Assembly: GCF_011764565.1 (NCBI RefSeq)
Contig: NZ_AP022871.1
Span: 5,766,320-5,830,319, forward strand
Direction: 5' to 3'
DNA length: 64,000 nucleotides
From: Phytohabitans suffuscus
Lineage (GTDB): Bacteria > Actinomycetota > Actinomycetes > Mycobacteriales > Micromonosporaceae
The translations under genes were made by a program, and so were the position numbers. Under the pieces are notes generated by a model, which worked only from the letters and a program-made list of their open reading frames with translations, did no database searches and was not told the origin of the DNA. Of this stretch, positions 17,019-25,403 are shown piece by piece (position 1 is the first letter of the stretch; each line of letters begins with the position of its first letter).

Positions 17019-17762
17019 TCACCAGGGCGGGGCCGGGCCTGACGTCGAGTAGAGCGGGTGGCCGCGCAGCACCAGCCCCGAGCCGGGGTCCGCGACGAGC
17101 TGGCGGGCCCGGTCGACCTCCGCCGGTCGCACTCCGGCGGCCAGGAACTGGTGCCGGTGCCGCACCAGGTCGACCGCCAGCAGCAGGGCGCCGGGGTCGC
17201 CCGCGGCCCAGACCGGCACGTGGATCTGGGTGTCCACTGTGGTCAGCCCGGCGGCCCGCGCCGCGGCGTGGGCGCGGGTGGCCCAGGTCGGGTCGGTGCC
17301 GGTGCCGGGCAGGACCTTCTCGATGAGCAGCCGCAGGCAGCGCTCGACCAGCTCGGCGTCGCGCGGGCTCGGCGCGCTGAGGACCGCGTCGGCGGGCCAC
17401 ATGTGCCAGTCCTCGACGACGAGCGTGCCGCCCGGCCCGAGCGCGGCCACCAGCCGGCGCAGCAACGCCTCCGGGCGCGGTACCCGCATGAGCAGCAGGC
17501 GGGCGCGGATCAGCCCGTACCGGCCGGGGGCGAGCACGGCGGGCGGCAGCGGGTCGCCGGCCGCGGTGACCACCTCGCCGTCCGCGCCCACCCGGTCGCG
17601 CAGCCACACGGGTACCGCGCTGCCGGCCGGGCCCAGGTCCAGGCAGCGGGTGCCGGTCAGGTGCGGCAGCCCGGCCAGCCGCGCGATGCTGAACGTGTCG
17701 AGCGCCGCCGCCAGGTACACCTCCCGGCGCACCTCGAGGTCCGCGAGGCTGGCTGTCCTCAT
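17019..17762 (-). CDS. SAM-dependent methyltransferase-like protein
   Basis: A 247-aa protein with a class I methyltransferase core. TRCLDLGPAGSAVPVWLRDR is a motif I variant (DLGPAGS in place of the usual E/DxGxGxG). YGLIRARLLLMRVPRPEALL and LVAALGPGGTLVVEDWHMW match motifs of UbiE/class I enzymes. The glycine loop is poorer than usual, so cofactor binding needs testing. ATG at 17762 overlaps the stop of the upstream solute-binding-protein gene by 4 bp (ATGA), so the two are coupled. The substrate is unknown. Confidence 0.78.
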   Translation of the reverse strand: MRTASLADLEVRREVYLAAALDTFSIARLAGLPHLTGTRCLDLGPAGSAVPVWLRDRVGADGEVVTAAGDPLPPAVLAPGRYGLIRARLLLMRVPRPEALLRRLVAALGPGGTLVVEDWHMWPADAVLSAPSPRDAELVERCLRLLIEKVLPGTGTDPTWATRAHAAARAAGLTTVDTQIHVPVWAAGDPGALLLAVDLVRHRHQFLAAGVRPAEVDRARQLVADPGSGLVLRGHPLYSTSGPAPPW

Positions 17763-18775
17763 CGGACCTGGCCGGTCACGTAGTCGAAGGCGACGAGGTC
17801 GGCGGTGGGCAGGTCGCCGGTGATGATGCCGGTCCCGCGCAGGATGGCGACCGCGCGGGCGACCCGCGCGCCGTCGAAGGCGCCGACCACGCCGTTGGCG
17901 CGCACGTACGGCTCCATCAGGTCCACCTCGGCGGCCGCCGTGACGGGGTCGGCCGTGGGCACGTACCTGCGCAGGATCTGGCCGGTCTCGTCGGGGTGCT
18001 CGATCGCGTAGAGCAGGCCATCGATGAGCGCGCCGGCGAAGCGCCGTACCAGGTCGGGGTCCTCGCGGAGCACCTTCGTCGAGGCGATGAGCGCGTTGCC
18101 GTACAGGTCGGTGAGCACGTCCGAGTACGGCAGCACGACCGCCGCGCGGCCACCGGCCGCCTTCTCCACGGCCGGGCGCGCCACCACGAACTGGCCGACG
18201 CCGTCGACCTGGCCGGTGGCGAGCAGCTTGGGCATCTGTGCCGCCTCGACGCCGACCCACGTCACGGTGCGCGGGTCGAGGCCGGCGAGCTTGGCGTACG
18301 CGGGGAAGAGCAGCCACGGCGCGCCGCCCCGCACCCCGCCGACGGTACGCCCGGACAGGTCGCGCGGCGTGTTGACGCCACTGCCGGAGAGCGCGGTGAC
18401 GGAGTTGAGCGTGCGCTGCTGGATCGCCGCGACCGCCCGGACGTCCTGGCGGTACTTGCCGTTGCCGAGCACGATCATCACGGCGGAGAGGTCGTTCGCG
18501 GAGAACTGGGCGCGGCCCGAGGCGAGCAGGGCGAGGTTCTCGGTGGTGCCGGAGCCGGGCCGGATGTCCACCTCGATACCGGCGGCGGCGAAGAAGCCCT
18601 TCTCCTTCGCCACCCACGCGTACGACTCGCGGCCGAAGGCGCCGACCGCGGTCAGGTAGGTCACCTTGTCCGGCTGCGCGCTCTCCGGCTCGGCGTCGCC
18701 GCCGCTGTCGCAGGCGCCGGCCGCCAGGATGAGTACCGCGAGTGCGGCGGCGGATGCGCGTCTGACCAGGTTCAC
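17759..18775 (-). CDS. ABC transporter substrate-binding lipoprotein (SsuA/THI5/NMT1-like)
   Basis: A 338-aa lipoprotein. The N-terminus MNLVRRASAAALAVLILAAG is a signal peptide followed by a lipobox (AGAC). The mature part fits the NMT1/THI5-like periplasmic-binding fold used for thiamine precursors, sulfonates and taurine (VAKEKGFFAAAGIEVDIRPG, LALLASGRAQFSANDLSAVM, GVNTPRDLSGRTVG). GTG at 18775 has GGAGG five bases upstream. No permease or ATPase gene lies nearby, which makes it an orphan, and it is coupled to a methyltransferase gene instead. A role as a ligand sensor or as partner of a distant transporter is possible. Confidence 0.86.
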   Translation of the reverse strand: MNLVRRASAAALAVLILAAGACDSGGDAEPESAQPDKVTYLTAVGAFGRESYAWVAKEKGFFAAAGIEVDIRPGSGTTENLALLASGRAQFSANDLSAVMIVLGNGKYRQDVRAVAAIQQRTLNSVTALSGSGVNTPRDLSGRTVGGVRGGAPWLLFPAYAKLAGLDPRTVTWVGVEAAQMPKLLATGQVDGVGQFVVARPAVEKAAGGRAAVVLPYSDVLTDLYGNALIASTKVLREDPDLVRRFAGALIDGLLYAIEHPDETGQILRRYVPTADPVTAAAEVDLMEPYVRANGVVGAFDGARVARAVAILRGTGIITGDLPTADLVAFDYVTGQVR

Positions 18776-19346
18776 GTTTCCTCCGGATGGGAAATGGGGC
18801 GGGCGTGCCCACGCATGTGGCGCGTTTGCGGGAGGCGCGTGAGCACGCCCGCCGGCCTCACAGGCGGTGTGGAATCGGTTTCGGGACACCGCCGGGGAGT
18901 GGTTCTGACGGGGGCAGGATCGGGGTGCGCCTCGCACGCGCGCCCCGTGACCGGGAGCGGGAAAAGCCTCCCGGCCGTCATTTGCAAGATTTCACTGGGG
19001 CCTTTCCTGCTGAGCCATTGCCGGTCGTACGGCGAGCCGGCCGCGTCGCCGTGCTCGCTGGTCAGCACGTTTCCAAAGGGCAATTGTTGGAGCAAGACCG
19101 TCGAGAGGAAAGGCGATACCGCCCAACTTCTTGGGTGGGCTGGGCCAAGGTATTAGCCCGCTCGGTGCGCTCCGGCGGCTATTTGGGAAATGGCAATACA
19201 ACACTTTCCCTGCATCCTCTGGCACCTCAAGACCATGCCGTGGTAAAACACTGACCGGATACGAACGGCTCGCACTCCGTTCGCCTCCCCATTTCCCGAG
19301 CCTTTCCCTGATCCCAGCCGGCTACCGGTCCATTTGAGAGGGTGGA
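18776..19346. other. 571-bp intergenic region without a recognisable gene
   Basis: The region lies between the divergent lipoprotein and XRE-regulator genes. Base composition is visibly less GC-rich in its second half. Short open frames exist on both strands but none resembles a protein. It presumably holds both promoters and leaders. I see no strong hairpin or repeat. Confidence 0.5.
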
Positions 19347-20219
19347 ATGCCAACCAAGCGAGAGCAGTTCGTCCAGACAATTCGTGCTCAGTGGCTCGGC
19401 CAGCGAATGCGCGAGCTCCGCGAGGAGCGCGGCCTGACACTCAAGTACATCGCCGCGTACCTCGGCGTGGAGTTCTCCACACTCGCGCGCTACGAGCGGG
19501 CCGAGTGGCCGTTCCGGCGTGACCACGTGGTCGCGCTGCTCGACGTCTACGGCGTGTACGACGAGCGCGAGCGGGCCCAGCTCGTGCAGCTGGCCCAGGA
19601 CGCCTGGCGGGTCAACCGCTGGGACGACGACTTCGAAGGAACCGTCTACGACCAGACCTTCGTGGACTACCCGTGGCTGGAGTCCCGGTCCGAGGAGATC
19701 TGCACGTACTCCACGATGGTCTTCCCCGGCCTCCTGCAGACGCGCGACTACGCGGAGTCCGTGATCCGGTACACCGAGGGCATGCAGGCCAACCAGCAGA
19801 AGATCGACCGCTGGGTGCGGCTGCGCATGGAGCGGCAGCTCATCCTCGACGAAAAGCCGCCCAAGCGGCTCGCCGCCCTGGTGGAGGAGTCCGTGCTGCA
19901 CCGGCCGGTCGGGGGCCGCCTGGTGCTGCGGGCCCAGCTGGAGCACCTCGCCCGTGCGGTGGAGCGGCCCCACGTCGAGCTGCGCGTGATTCCCACGCGG
20001 GTCGGGCTGCAGGCCGGGCTCAGCGGCAGCTTCACGCTCTTCAAGATGCAGCGGCCGTACCCGGAGGTGGCCTATGTGGAGCATCTGGGTGGGCGACTGT
20101 TCATGGAGGCGTCCCGCGCGCACCGCTACTCCAAGGCGTACGATGCACTGCGGGAGGTCGCACTCAGCGCGACTGAGTCGATGGCGCTCATCGCAACACT
20201 CGCAGAGGAGTTGTCATGA
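19347..20219 (+). CDS. XRE family regulator with DUF5753 domain
   Basis: A 290-aa cytoplasmic regulator. Residues about 18-60 form the helix-turn-helix (MRELREERGLTLKYIAAYLG, VEFSTLARYERAE). The rest is the actinobacterial DUF5753 sensing region (EEICTYSTMVFPGLLQTRDY, VEESVLHRPVGG, RPHVELRVIPTRVGLQAGLSGSFTL). The start ATG at 19347 follows GAGAGGG by about seven bases. Its last 4 bp overlap the DUF397 gene (ATGA). Such pairs are abundant in actinomycetes and several influence development or antibiotic production; the DUF397 protein is thought to work with the regulator. The direct target here is unknown. Confidence 0.92.
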   Translation: MPTKREQFVQTIRAQWLGQRMRELREERGLTLKYIAAYLGVEFSTLARYERAEWPFRRDHVVALLDVYGVYDERERAQLVQLAQDAWRVNRWDDDFEGTVYDQTFVDYPWLESRSEEICTYSTMVFPGLLQTRDYAESVIRYTEGMQANQQKIDRWVRLRMERQLILDEKPPKRLAALVEESVLHRPVGGRLVLRAQLEHLARAVERPHVELRVIPTRVGLQAGLSGSFTLFKMQRPYPEVAYVEHLGGRLFMEASRAHRYSKAYDALREVALSATESMALIATLAEELS

Positions 20220-20434
20220 GCGAGTCACTGCCGGGCGTCGCCTGGCATGTCAGCACCCGGAGCGATGGGCTCGGCGGCAACTGCGTCGAGGCCGGCCCGC
20301 TGGCCGATGGCAGCGGCCGGGTCGCGGTCCGGCACAGCCAGGCACCCGACGGTGCCACGATCGTCTACACCCGCTCCGAGTGGGAGGCGTTCGTCGGCGG
20401 CGTGAAGGACGGCGAGTTCGACTTCACCGCCTGA
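20216..20434 (+). CDS. DUF397 domain-containing protein
   Basis: A 72-aa DUF397 protein with the family's layout: WHVSTRSDGLGGNCVEAGPL, RVAVRHSQAPDG and YTRSEWEAFVGGVKDGEFDF. It is translationally coupled to the preceding XRE regulator by a 4-bp overlap. It is probably the regulator's partner or antagonist, as in WhiJ-type systems. The gene is followed by a strong hairpin. Confidence 0.93.
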   Translation: MSESLPGVAWHVSTRSDGLGGNCVEAGPLADGSGRVAVRHSQAPDGATIVYTRSEWEAFVGGVKDGEFDFTA

Positions 20435-20446
20435 CGCGCCTGCTCT

Positions 20447-20476
20447 GATTGGGGGCAGGCACGCCTGCCCCCAATC
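20447..20476 (+). terminator. Strong hairpin between convergent genes
   Basis: A perfect inverted repeat with arms GATTGGGGGCAGGC and GCCTGCCCCCAATC (14 bp each) and a 2-nt centre begins 12 bp after the DUF397 stop and ends 23 bp before the convergent small gene's stop. There is no T-run. Position and symmetry suit a bidirectional terminator. Confidence 0.75.
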
Positions 20477-20499
20477 GGGGTCTACATCGGACGGTCAGC

Positions 20500-20826
20500 T
20501 CAGGGCTGCTGCCACCACTCGATCTCGGTGACCGCGGCGCCCGCCACCACCACCGTGCCGGCGGGCTCGGTCGGGGTGCGCCAGATGACGTACGGGCCGG
20601 CCGGCAGCGCGGGAAACACGGCGCTGTAACGGGTGCCGCTCGACACGTGCCGGGCGCGCACGGCCACATGCGTGCGCAGCGGCGGGTCCTGGTCCTTGGG
20701 GCTGATCTCGATCTCGCGGCCGTGCCACTCGGGCCCGGTCACGATGATGAGCGCGCCGGTGTTGCCGCCGATGTCGAGCACGACACTGCCCACACTGGAC
20801 GGTCCGAGCGTGTGGTGGGCGCTCAT
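20500..20826 (-). CDS. Small hypothetical protein coupled to DUF4331 gene
   Basis: A 108-aa protein of unknown function with no signal peptide or membrane segment. It looks like a small beta-rich domain (SSVGSVVLDIGGNTGALIIV, TRYSAVFPALPAGPYVIW, GTVVVAGAAVTEIEWWQQ) similar to carrier or carboxypeptidase-regulatory-like folds. ATG at 20826 overlaps the DUF4331 stop by 4 bp, so it is made from the same message and likely serves the same process. Confidence 0.75.
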   Translation of the reverse strand: MSAHHTLGPSSVGSVVLDIGGNTGALIIVTGPEWHGREIEISPKDQDPPLRTHVAVRARHVSSGTRYSAVFPALPAGPYVIWRTPTEPAGTVVVAGAAVTEIEWWQQP

Positions 20827-22187
20827 GACGGGTTGTCGAAGCCGTCGTAGGGGATGCCCAGGTAGGGGAAGCGGGCCAGAAAGGGCGAGGTGACGTCCTT
20901 CGCGCTCAGCCCCTGCTCCAGGATCGCCACCGCGTCGTCCGGCGTGAAGTCCTTGTCCACCAAGGCGAACGTCGCGCCCGCCACTGCCCGCAGCGAGATG
21001 GAGACGACGTCGTCGCGCACCCGCCGCCCGTTCGGAAAGCCGGCCAGGTCGCCGCCGAGCACACCGAGCGGGTTCTCCTCCTTGCTCGGCTTGATGCCGG
21101 TGTTGAGCCGCAGCATGTCGGCCTGGATCTCGCCGGTGCTGTTGGTGAAGCCGTCGATCAGCCCTTCCGGGATGCCGGTCAGCAGCACCGCCACCAGGTC
21201 CGCGCGTGCCGTCTTCGCCTTGTTGAGCGCCTCCAGGTTGTCGAAGACACCCGGGTACAGCACCGGCAGCAGCCGGGCCAGCTCGGGCTGCTCGACGAAC
21301 TGGACGAAGTTCTTGTCCTCGGTCGGCGGCAGGCTGTTCCACAGGTCCTTTTTGGACATAGGCACGATGACCTCGTTGAAGAGCGGGTTGCCCAGCCGCG
21401 ACACCTGCACGTTCGGCCCCACGTACACGTCGTCGCTGTTGTGCCCGTGCAGCACCCGCACCTGGCGCCGGCTGGCGGTGGTCCACACGCCGATCACCGG
21501 GCTCGACCTGCCGCGCAGGTCCTTGATGGGCACCTGGAGCGCGATGCTGTGCACGTTGACGCGGTCCGTGGCGTTGACCGCCTCGCCCGCCTCCTGGAAC
21601 GCCTTCTGGCCGAGCAGGTGCAGGTTCTGGAACGGGCGCAGCGTGCCCAGGTCGAAGATCGAGCCGAGGTCGACGAAGAAGCCCTCCGCGCGCTGCCCGG
21701 CGAAGACCTTCTCGCCGGACTTCAGCTTGAACGTCGCGTCCGCCGCCAGACCCTTGTAGTCCGGGATGGACAGTGGCCCGACGTTCGCCGGTGGGCAGGG
21801 CACGCCGCGGGCCAGCACCCGCGCGTGGCCGTTACCGTCCACTTTGGTGATGCTGTAGAACTGCCGCCGGTTCCAGTTCTCGCTGTCCAGCGCCTCGATC
21901 GGGCCGGTGTTGTAGAGGAACGTGTTGTCGTCGTTCAGCTTCGTCTCGAAGCGGAACTGGTATGTCACGTCGGCGTGGCCGTCGCCGTTGTTGTCGACGT
22001 GGATCTCGTACAGCACGTCGTCGCCGAACTCGAAGAAGTTCGGGCCGGACGCGGGGGTCTGCAACGGCACGTAGTTGGCGATCAGCGTGACCGTGTCGGG
22101 ATGGTCGGGGCTGACGAACGCGTAAAGGTCGGTGCTGTCGGCCACCGGATCCTTGGAGATCTCCGGGGCCTCACGGTGCGAAGACAT
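20823..22187 (-). CDS. DUF4331 domain-containing protein
   Basis: A 454-aa DUF4331 protein. The family's opening MSSHREAPEISKDPVADSTD and YAFVSPDHPDTVTLIANYVP are intact, and LYEIHVDNNGDGHADVTYQF resembles a calcium-binding Asp/Asn loop. The family is of unknown biochemical role; calcium or metal binding is suggested by the DxNxDGxxD loop. There is no obvious signal peptide. It lies between a small Tat-type gene (upstream) and the 108-aa protein gene (4-bp overlap), forming a three-gene unit. Confidence 0.9.
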   Translation of the reverse strand: MSSHREAPEISKDPVADSTDLYAFVSPDHPDTVTLIANYVPLQTPASGPNFFEFGDDVLYEIHVDNNGDGHADVTYQFRFETKLNDDNTFLYNTGPIEALDSENWNRRQFYSITKVDGNGHARVLARGVPCPPANVGPLSIPDYKGLAADATFKLKSGEKVFAGQRAEGFFVDLGSIFDLGTLRPFQNLHLLGQKAFQEAGEAVNATDRVNVHSIALQVPIKDLRGRSSPVIGVWTTASRRQVRVLHGHNSDDVYVGPNVQVSRLGNPLFNEVIVPMSKKDLWNSLPPTEDKNFVQFVEQPELARLLPVLYPGVFDNLEALNKAKTARADLVAVLLTGIPEGLIDGFTNSTGEIQADMLRLNTGIKPSKEENPLGVLGGDLAGFPNGRRVRDDVVSISLRAVAGATFALVDKDFTPDDAVAILEQGLSAKDVTSPFLARFPYLGIPYDGFDNPS

Positions 22188-22227
22188 GCGGGAACCACCT
22201 CACAAGGCTGGGAAAAGGGGAGAAGCG

Positions 22228-22503
22228 TTACTTGCGGCGTGCGGCCTTGGCCATGCGCGCGGCCAGGTCGCGGTCGTGCACCTCGATGCGCCGCTCTCCG
22301 GCGAATACGTTGAGCCGACCGGCCCTCAGGTCAGTGACCTGCACCACGATGGTCTCGCCGGGTGCCGCTCCGGCCTCCTCGAACGCCTCGCTGAGGCTGG
22401 CCACGCTGACGACGGCGCCGCCGACTCCGACGGTGGCCGCGCCGAGCAGCACATTCCGGCGACTCAACAGCGGAGTTCCTTTTGCCCGGTGGGCGTTTCT
22501 CAC
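22228..22503 (-). CDS. Small Tat-signal protein preceding DUF4331 gene
   Basis: A 91-aa protein beginning MRNAHRAKGTPLLSRRNVLL, a twin-arginine signal (SRRNVLLGAATVGVGGAVVS). The mature part is short and basic at its end (RRIEVHDRDLAARMAKAARR). The GTG at 22503 is chosen because AAGGGA lies about eight bases upstream and the Tat motif follows at the right distance. No family is recognised. It precedes the DUF4331 gene by 40 bp on the same strand and is probably exported as part of that unit. Confidence 0.65.
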   Translation of the reverse strand: MRNAHRAKGTPLLSRRNVLLGAATVGVGGAVVSVASLSEAFEEAGAAPGETIVVQVTDLRAGRLNVFAGERRIEVHDRDLAARMAKAARRK

Positions 22504-22939
22504 GGTCGTCCCTTCCAGAACAACGAACAGAGGACTTCCGCCGGACGCCCGCCCTGCCGGCATCGGTGGATACGGAAACCGGTGGGGAGGGGTTCAAACC
22601 GTGTGCCTGGAGGGGCCCGAGTGGGCGCCGGCCGGCTCGCCCCGCGCGGGGGGCCAGGACCGGCTTCGTGGCCGGATGCCACGCGCGCCGAGGCGCGGTA
22701 GGGGACGAACGCGACGACCGCCGACGCGGCGGTGCTGCGACGGCGGCCGGAAGGCTATCGATGGGAGCGCTTCGGCAAGGATAGAACCAAATCACTGTCC
22801 AGGGAAGCCGTCCCACGTGTGGGACACGAGGCGGATTCGCCGAATCCGATAATCCGGATTTTCCCGGAAGCTGGCGTTACCTTCGGGTTTCCAGCCAGTG
22901 ATGGCTGGGCATGCACGGTGAACGGGAGGGGGCAGCACC
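22504..22939. other. 436-bp intergenic region
   Basis: Divergent promoter region between the Tat-signal gene and the small membrane protein gene. It contains a 10-bp palindrome AATCCGGATT at 22853-22862, close to the plus-strand gene. No convincing gene is seen. Confidence 0.4.
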
Positions 22940-23200
22940 ATGGGCAACAGGCTGATTTTGCGGCTGGCGGTCCTGACCATCGCGGTCCTCGCGATCGTCG
23001 GTCCGCCGGCGGCCGCCGCCGCGGCCGTCCAGGGCACGGCGTCGCCCGCCTCGGGCGGACACGGGGACATGCTGTTCATCGGCGGCGCCGGCATCGTGAT
23101 GCTGGTGGCGGTCGGCGCGCTCGCCGCGGCGCAGAGCCGGGGGCGGGACACGGCGGGGCCGGAAAGGGCCCCGGACAAGGGCGACGACCCCTGGGTGTAG
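22940..23200 (+). CDS. Small secreted or membrane protein
   Basis: An 86-aa protein with a signal-peptide-like start (MGNRLILRLAVLTIAVLAIV) ending in an Ala-rich stretch, a short Gly/Ser spacer and a second hydrophobic segment (FIGGAGIVMLVAVGALAAAQ), then a charged tail. It is most likely an integral membrane peptide. The ribosome site AGGGGG lies eight bases before the ATG. No family is recognised. It is followed by a dispersed repeat and the LLM oxidoreductase gene. Confidence 0.65.
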   Translation: MGNRLILRLAVLTIAVLAIVGPPAAAAAAVQGTASPASGGHGDMLFIGGAGIVMLVAVGALAAAQSRGRDTAGPERAPDKGDDPWV

Positions 23201-23230
23201 CCGCCCGGGGCGCCGGGTACGCGGTAGGGA

Positions 23231-23295
23231 TGAGCGGGAGTCGCGAGGCTACGGGCCTCGACCACGGCGGCGGACGAGCGCCGAGCGACGGAGCG
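23231..23295 (+). repeat. 65-bp dispersed repeat, copy B
   Basis: The segment begins TGAGCGGGAGTCGCGAGGCT and ends at 23295 in CGGAGCG. It differs at three positions from the copy at 15587-15651 on the opposite strand. It occupies the space just before the LLM oxidoreductase start and may supply part of its leader. Confidence 0.85.
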
Positions 23296-23303
23296 TGGTA
23301 GGC

Positions 23304-24260
23304 ATGGTTGCTGTTGGGTACACGCTGATGTGCGAGCAGGCAGGTCCCAGGGAGCTCGTCGACCACGCGCGGCGGGCCGAGGAGGTCGGGTTCGACTTCG
23401 AGGTCGTCTCCGACCACTACTACCCGTGGCTCGACAGCCAGGGCCACTCGCCGTACGCGTGGTCGGTGCTGGGCGCCGTCGCGCACACCACGTCGCGGGT
23501 CGACCTGATGTCGTTCGTGACCTGCCCGATCCGGCGGTACCACCCGGCCGTCGTCGCGCAGAAGGCGGCCACGGTCGGCCTGATGTCGCAGGGGCGGTTC
23601 ACGCTCGGCGTCGGCGCGGGGGAGAACCTCAACGAGCACGTGGTCGGCGCGTGGCCGCACGTGCAGCAGCGGCACGACATGTTCGAGGAGGCGCTGCAGA
23701 TCATGCGGTCGCTGCTGGACGGCGACACCCTGACGTACTCGGGCGAGTACTACGACGTGCCCGAGGCGTACCTGTGGGACCGGCCGGAGACCGGCGTGCC
23801 GATCGCCGTCGCCGCCTCGGGCCCGTCCTCCAGCGCGCTCGCCGCCGAGTACGGAGACGGGTTGATCGCGGCCGATCCGGACGCCCGCGTGGTGGACCTC
23901 TTCGACGAGGCCGGCGGCGAGGGCAAGCCGCGCTTCGGGCAGGTGCCGGTCTGCTGGGGCCCCGACGAGGCGGAGTGCCGCAAGCGGGTGCTCGACCAGT
24001 GGCGCTGGGCGCCGACCGACTGGAAGGTCAAGGCGGAGCTGCCCGGTCCGGACTCGTTCGCCGTGGCGAGCCGGTTCGTGCGCGACGACGACCTGGCCCG
24101 CGTCGTGCCGTGCGGTCCGGACGTGGAGCAGCACGTCGAGGCGTTCAACCGGTACGTCGACGCCGGCTTCACGCACGTCGCGCTGGTGCAGGTGGGCGGC
24201 GAGAGCCAGCCCGAGTTCCTCGACTGGGCCGAGCGCGAGCTGGTCCCGCGCCTGCGGTGA
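23304..24260 (+). CDS. LLM-class F420-dependent oxidoreductase
   Basis: A 318-aa bacterial-luciferase-like flavin/F420 enzyme of the TIGR03557-type subgroup: VGYTLMCEQAGPRELVDHAR, FEVVSDHYYPWLDSQGHSPY, RFTLGVGAGENLNEHVVGAW and IAVAASGPSSSALAAEYGDG are typical. It probably uses F420 to oxidise or reduce an alcohol or aldehyde; the substrate is unknown. ATG at 23304 is preferred; a GTG at 23295 adds three residues and overlaps the dispersed repeat. It converges with the lipid kinase gene. Confidence 0.9.
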   Translation: MVAVGYTLMCEQAGPRELVDHARRAEEVGFDFEVVSDHYYPWLDSQGHSPYAWSVLGAVAHTTSRVDLMSFVTCPIRRYHPAVVAQKAATVGLMSQGRFTLGVGAGENLNEHVVGAWPHVQQRHDMFEEALQIMRSLLDGDTLTYSGEYYDVPEAYLWDRPETGVPIAVAASGPSSSALAAEYGDGLIAADPDARVVDLFDEAGGEGKPRFGQVPVCWGPDEAECRKRVLDQWRWAPTDWKVKAELPGPDSFAVASRFVRDDDLARVVPCGPDVEQHVEAFNRYVDAGFTHVALVQVGGESQPEFLDWAERELVPRLR

Positions 24261-24303
24261 AGAAGCCCTGGTAGCACGGGCCGGGCGCCGGCGGCGTGGA
24301 CCG

Positions 24304-25227
24304 CTACCGGGTCGCGCGGGGGGCGGTGAGGTCCGGCGAGGAGCCCGACCGGGGTACGCAGAGCCACAGCGCCTCGGGCAGCATCTCCACCCGCAGGACC
24401 CGGCCCGGCGCGATCAGGTCGCCGTCCAGCTCGCGCGGCTGGGCGCGGTTGCTGCTGACCAGCACGCTCCGCCCGCGAAACACCTCCATCCGCGGCACCC
24501 GCCGGCGCCGCCGCACCACCGCCCAGACCAGCGAGGCCCAGTGGCCGAGCGTGCGCGGGGTGAGCACCGCCACGTCGAACGCGCCGTCGTCCGGCTCGGC
24601 GTCCAGCAGCAGCCGCAGCCCGCCCGTGAGCCGCCCCACGTTCGCGACCAGCACGGTGCGGGCGCGGCGGCGGATGGGCGGCCGGTCGTCGATCCGGATG
24701 GAGACCCGCATCGGCCGGTCGCGGAGGTGGCGCAGCCCGCCGAAGACGTACGCCGGCCAGCCGATCCGCGCCTTGGTCGACTCCGAGGTGGCGGCGAGCA
24801 TCTCCGCGTCGAAGCCCATCCCGGCCATCACCGCGAAGCACTCCCCGTCGACCGAGCCGACGTCGATCCGGCGCGTCCCGCCGGCCAGCGCGACCTCGAT
24901 GCCCTCGATCAGGTCGTGGGTGAGGCCGAGGTTGGCGGCGAGCAGGTTGCCGGTGCCGCTGGGCAGCACCGCGAGCGCGACGTCGGTGCCGGCGAGCACG
25001 TTGACGCAGGAGCGCACGGTGCCGTCGCCGCCGTACGCGAACACCACCCGCGCGCCGCCCTCGACCGCCATGCGGGCCTGACCGCGCCCGGGGTCCTCGC
25101 GGGTCGTCTCGTACCAGGCCGGCTCCGGCCAGCCCGCCTCGGTGAGGAGGGCGTTGACCGTCTGGCGCAGTTCGCCGAGGTCGAGGACCTTCGACGGGTT
25201 GACCACCACGGCGGAGGCGACTGTCAC
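24304..25227 (-). CDS. Diacylglycerol/lipid kinase family protein
   Basis: A 307-aa lipid kinase of the DagK/YegS type. The ATP-site motif is intact (VVFAYGGDGTVRSCVNVL). LPSGTGNLLAANLGL follows at the correct spacing, and MAGMGFDAEMLA marks the C-terminal beta-domain. It would phosphorylate diacylglycerol or a related lipid at the membrane. GTG at 25227 (VTVASAVVVNPSK) is the likely start because VVVNPSK is the family's first strand; a longer frame begins at 25290. Confidence 0.9.
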   Translation of the reverse strand: MTVASAVVVNPSKVLDLGELRQTVNALLTEAGWPEPAWYETTREDPGRGQARMAVEGGARVVFAYGGDGTVRSCVNVLAGTDVALAVLPSGTGNLLAANLGLTHDLIEGIEVALAGGTRRIDVGSVDGECFAVMAGMGFDAEMLAATSESTKARIGWPAYVFGGLRHLRDRPMRVSIRIDDRPPIRRRARTVLVANVGRLTGGLRLLLDAEPDDGAFDVAVLTPRTLGHWASLVWAVVRRRRRVPRMEVFRGRSVLVSSNRAQPRELDGDLIAPGRVLRVEMLPEALWLCVPRSGSSPDLTAPRATR

Positions 25228-25403
25228 GGGGTCGAGTGTGCATGATCCGCGTTGACTCGTGTACCCGACCGCCCTAACATCGACAGCCATCTAGGCCGAG
25301 CGCGTCCCGGGAGCCGGCGCGCGTCGTGGGCCGACCTTCGCGCCGCCTCCCATGGACTGGGCAGACGTGGCAGGCAGCGCGCGCACCCACGAGAGGAATC
25401 ACC

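Noticed and set aside
18772..19346. Small proteins in the gap before the XRE regulator
   Set aside because: Short frames on both strands lack ribosome sites and show no protein-like character.
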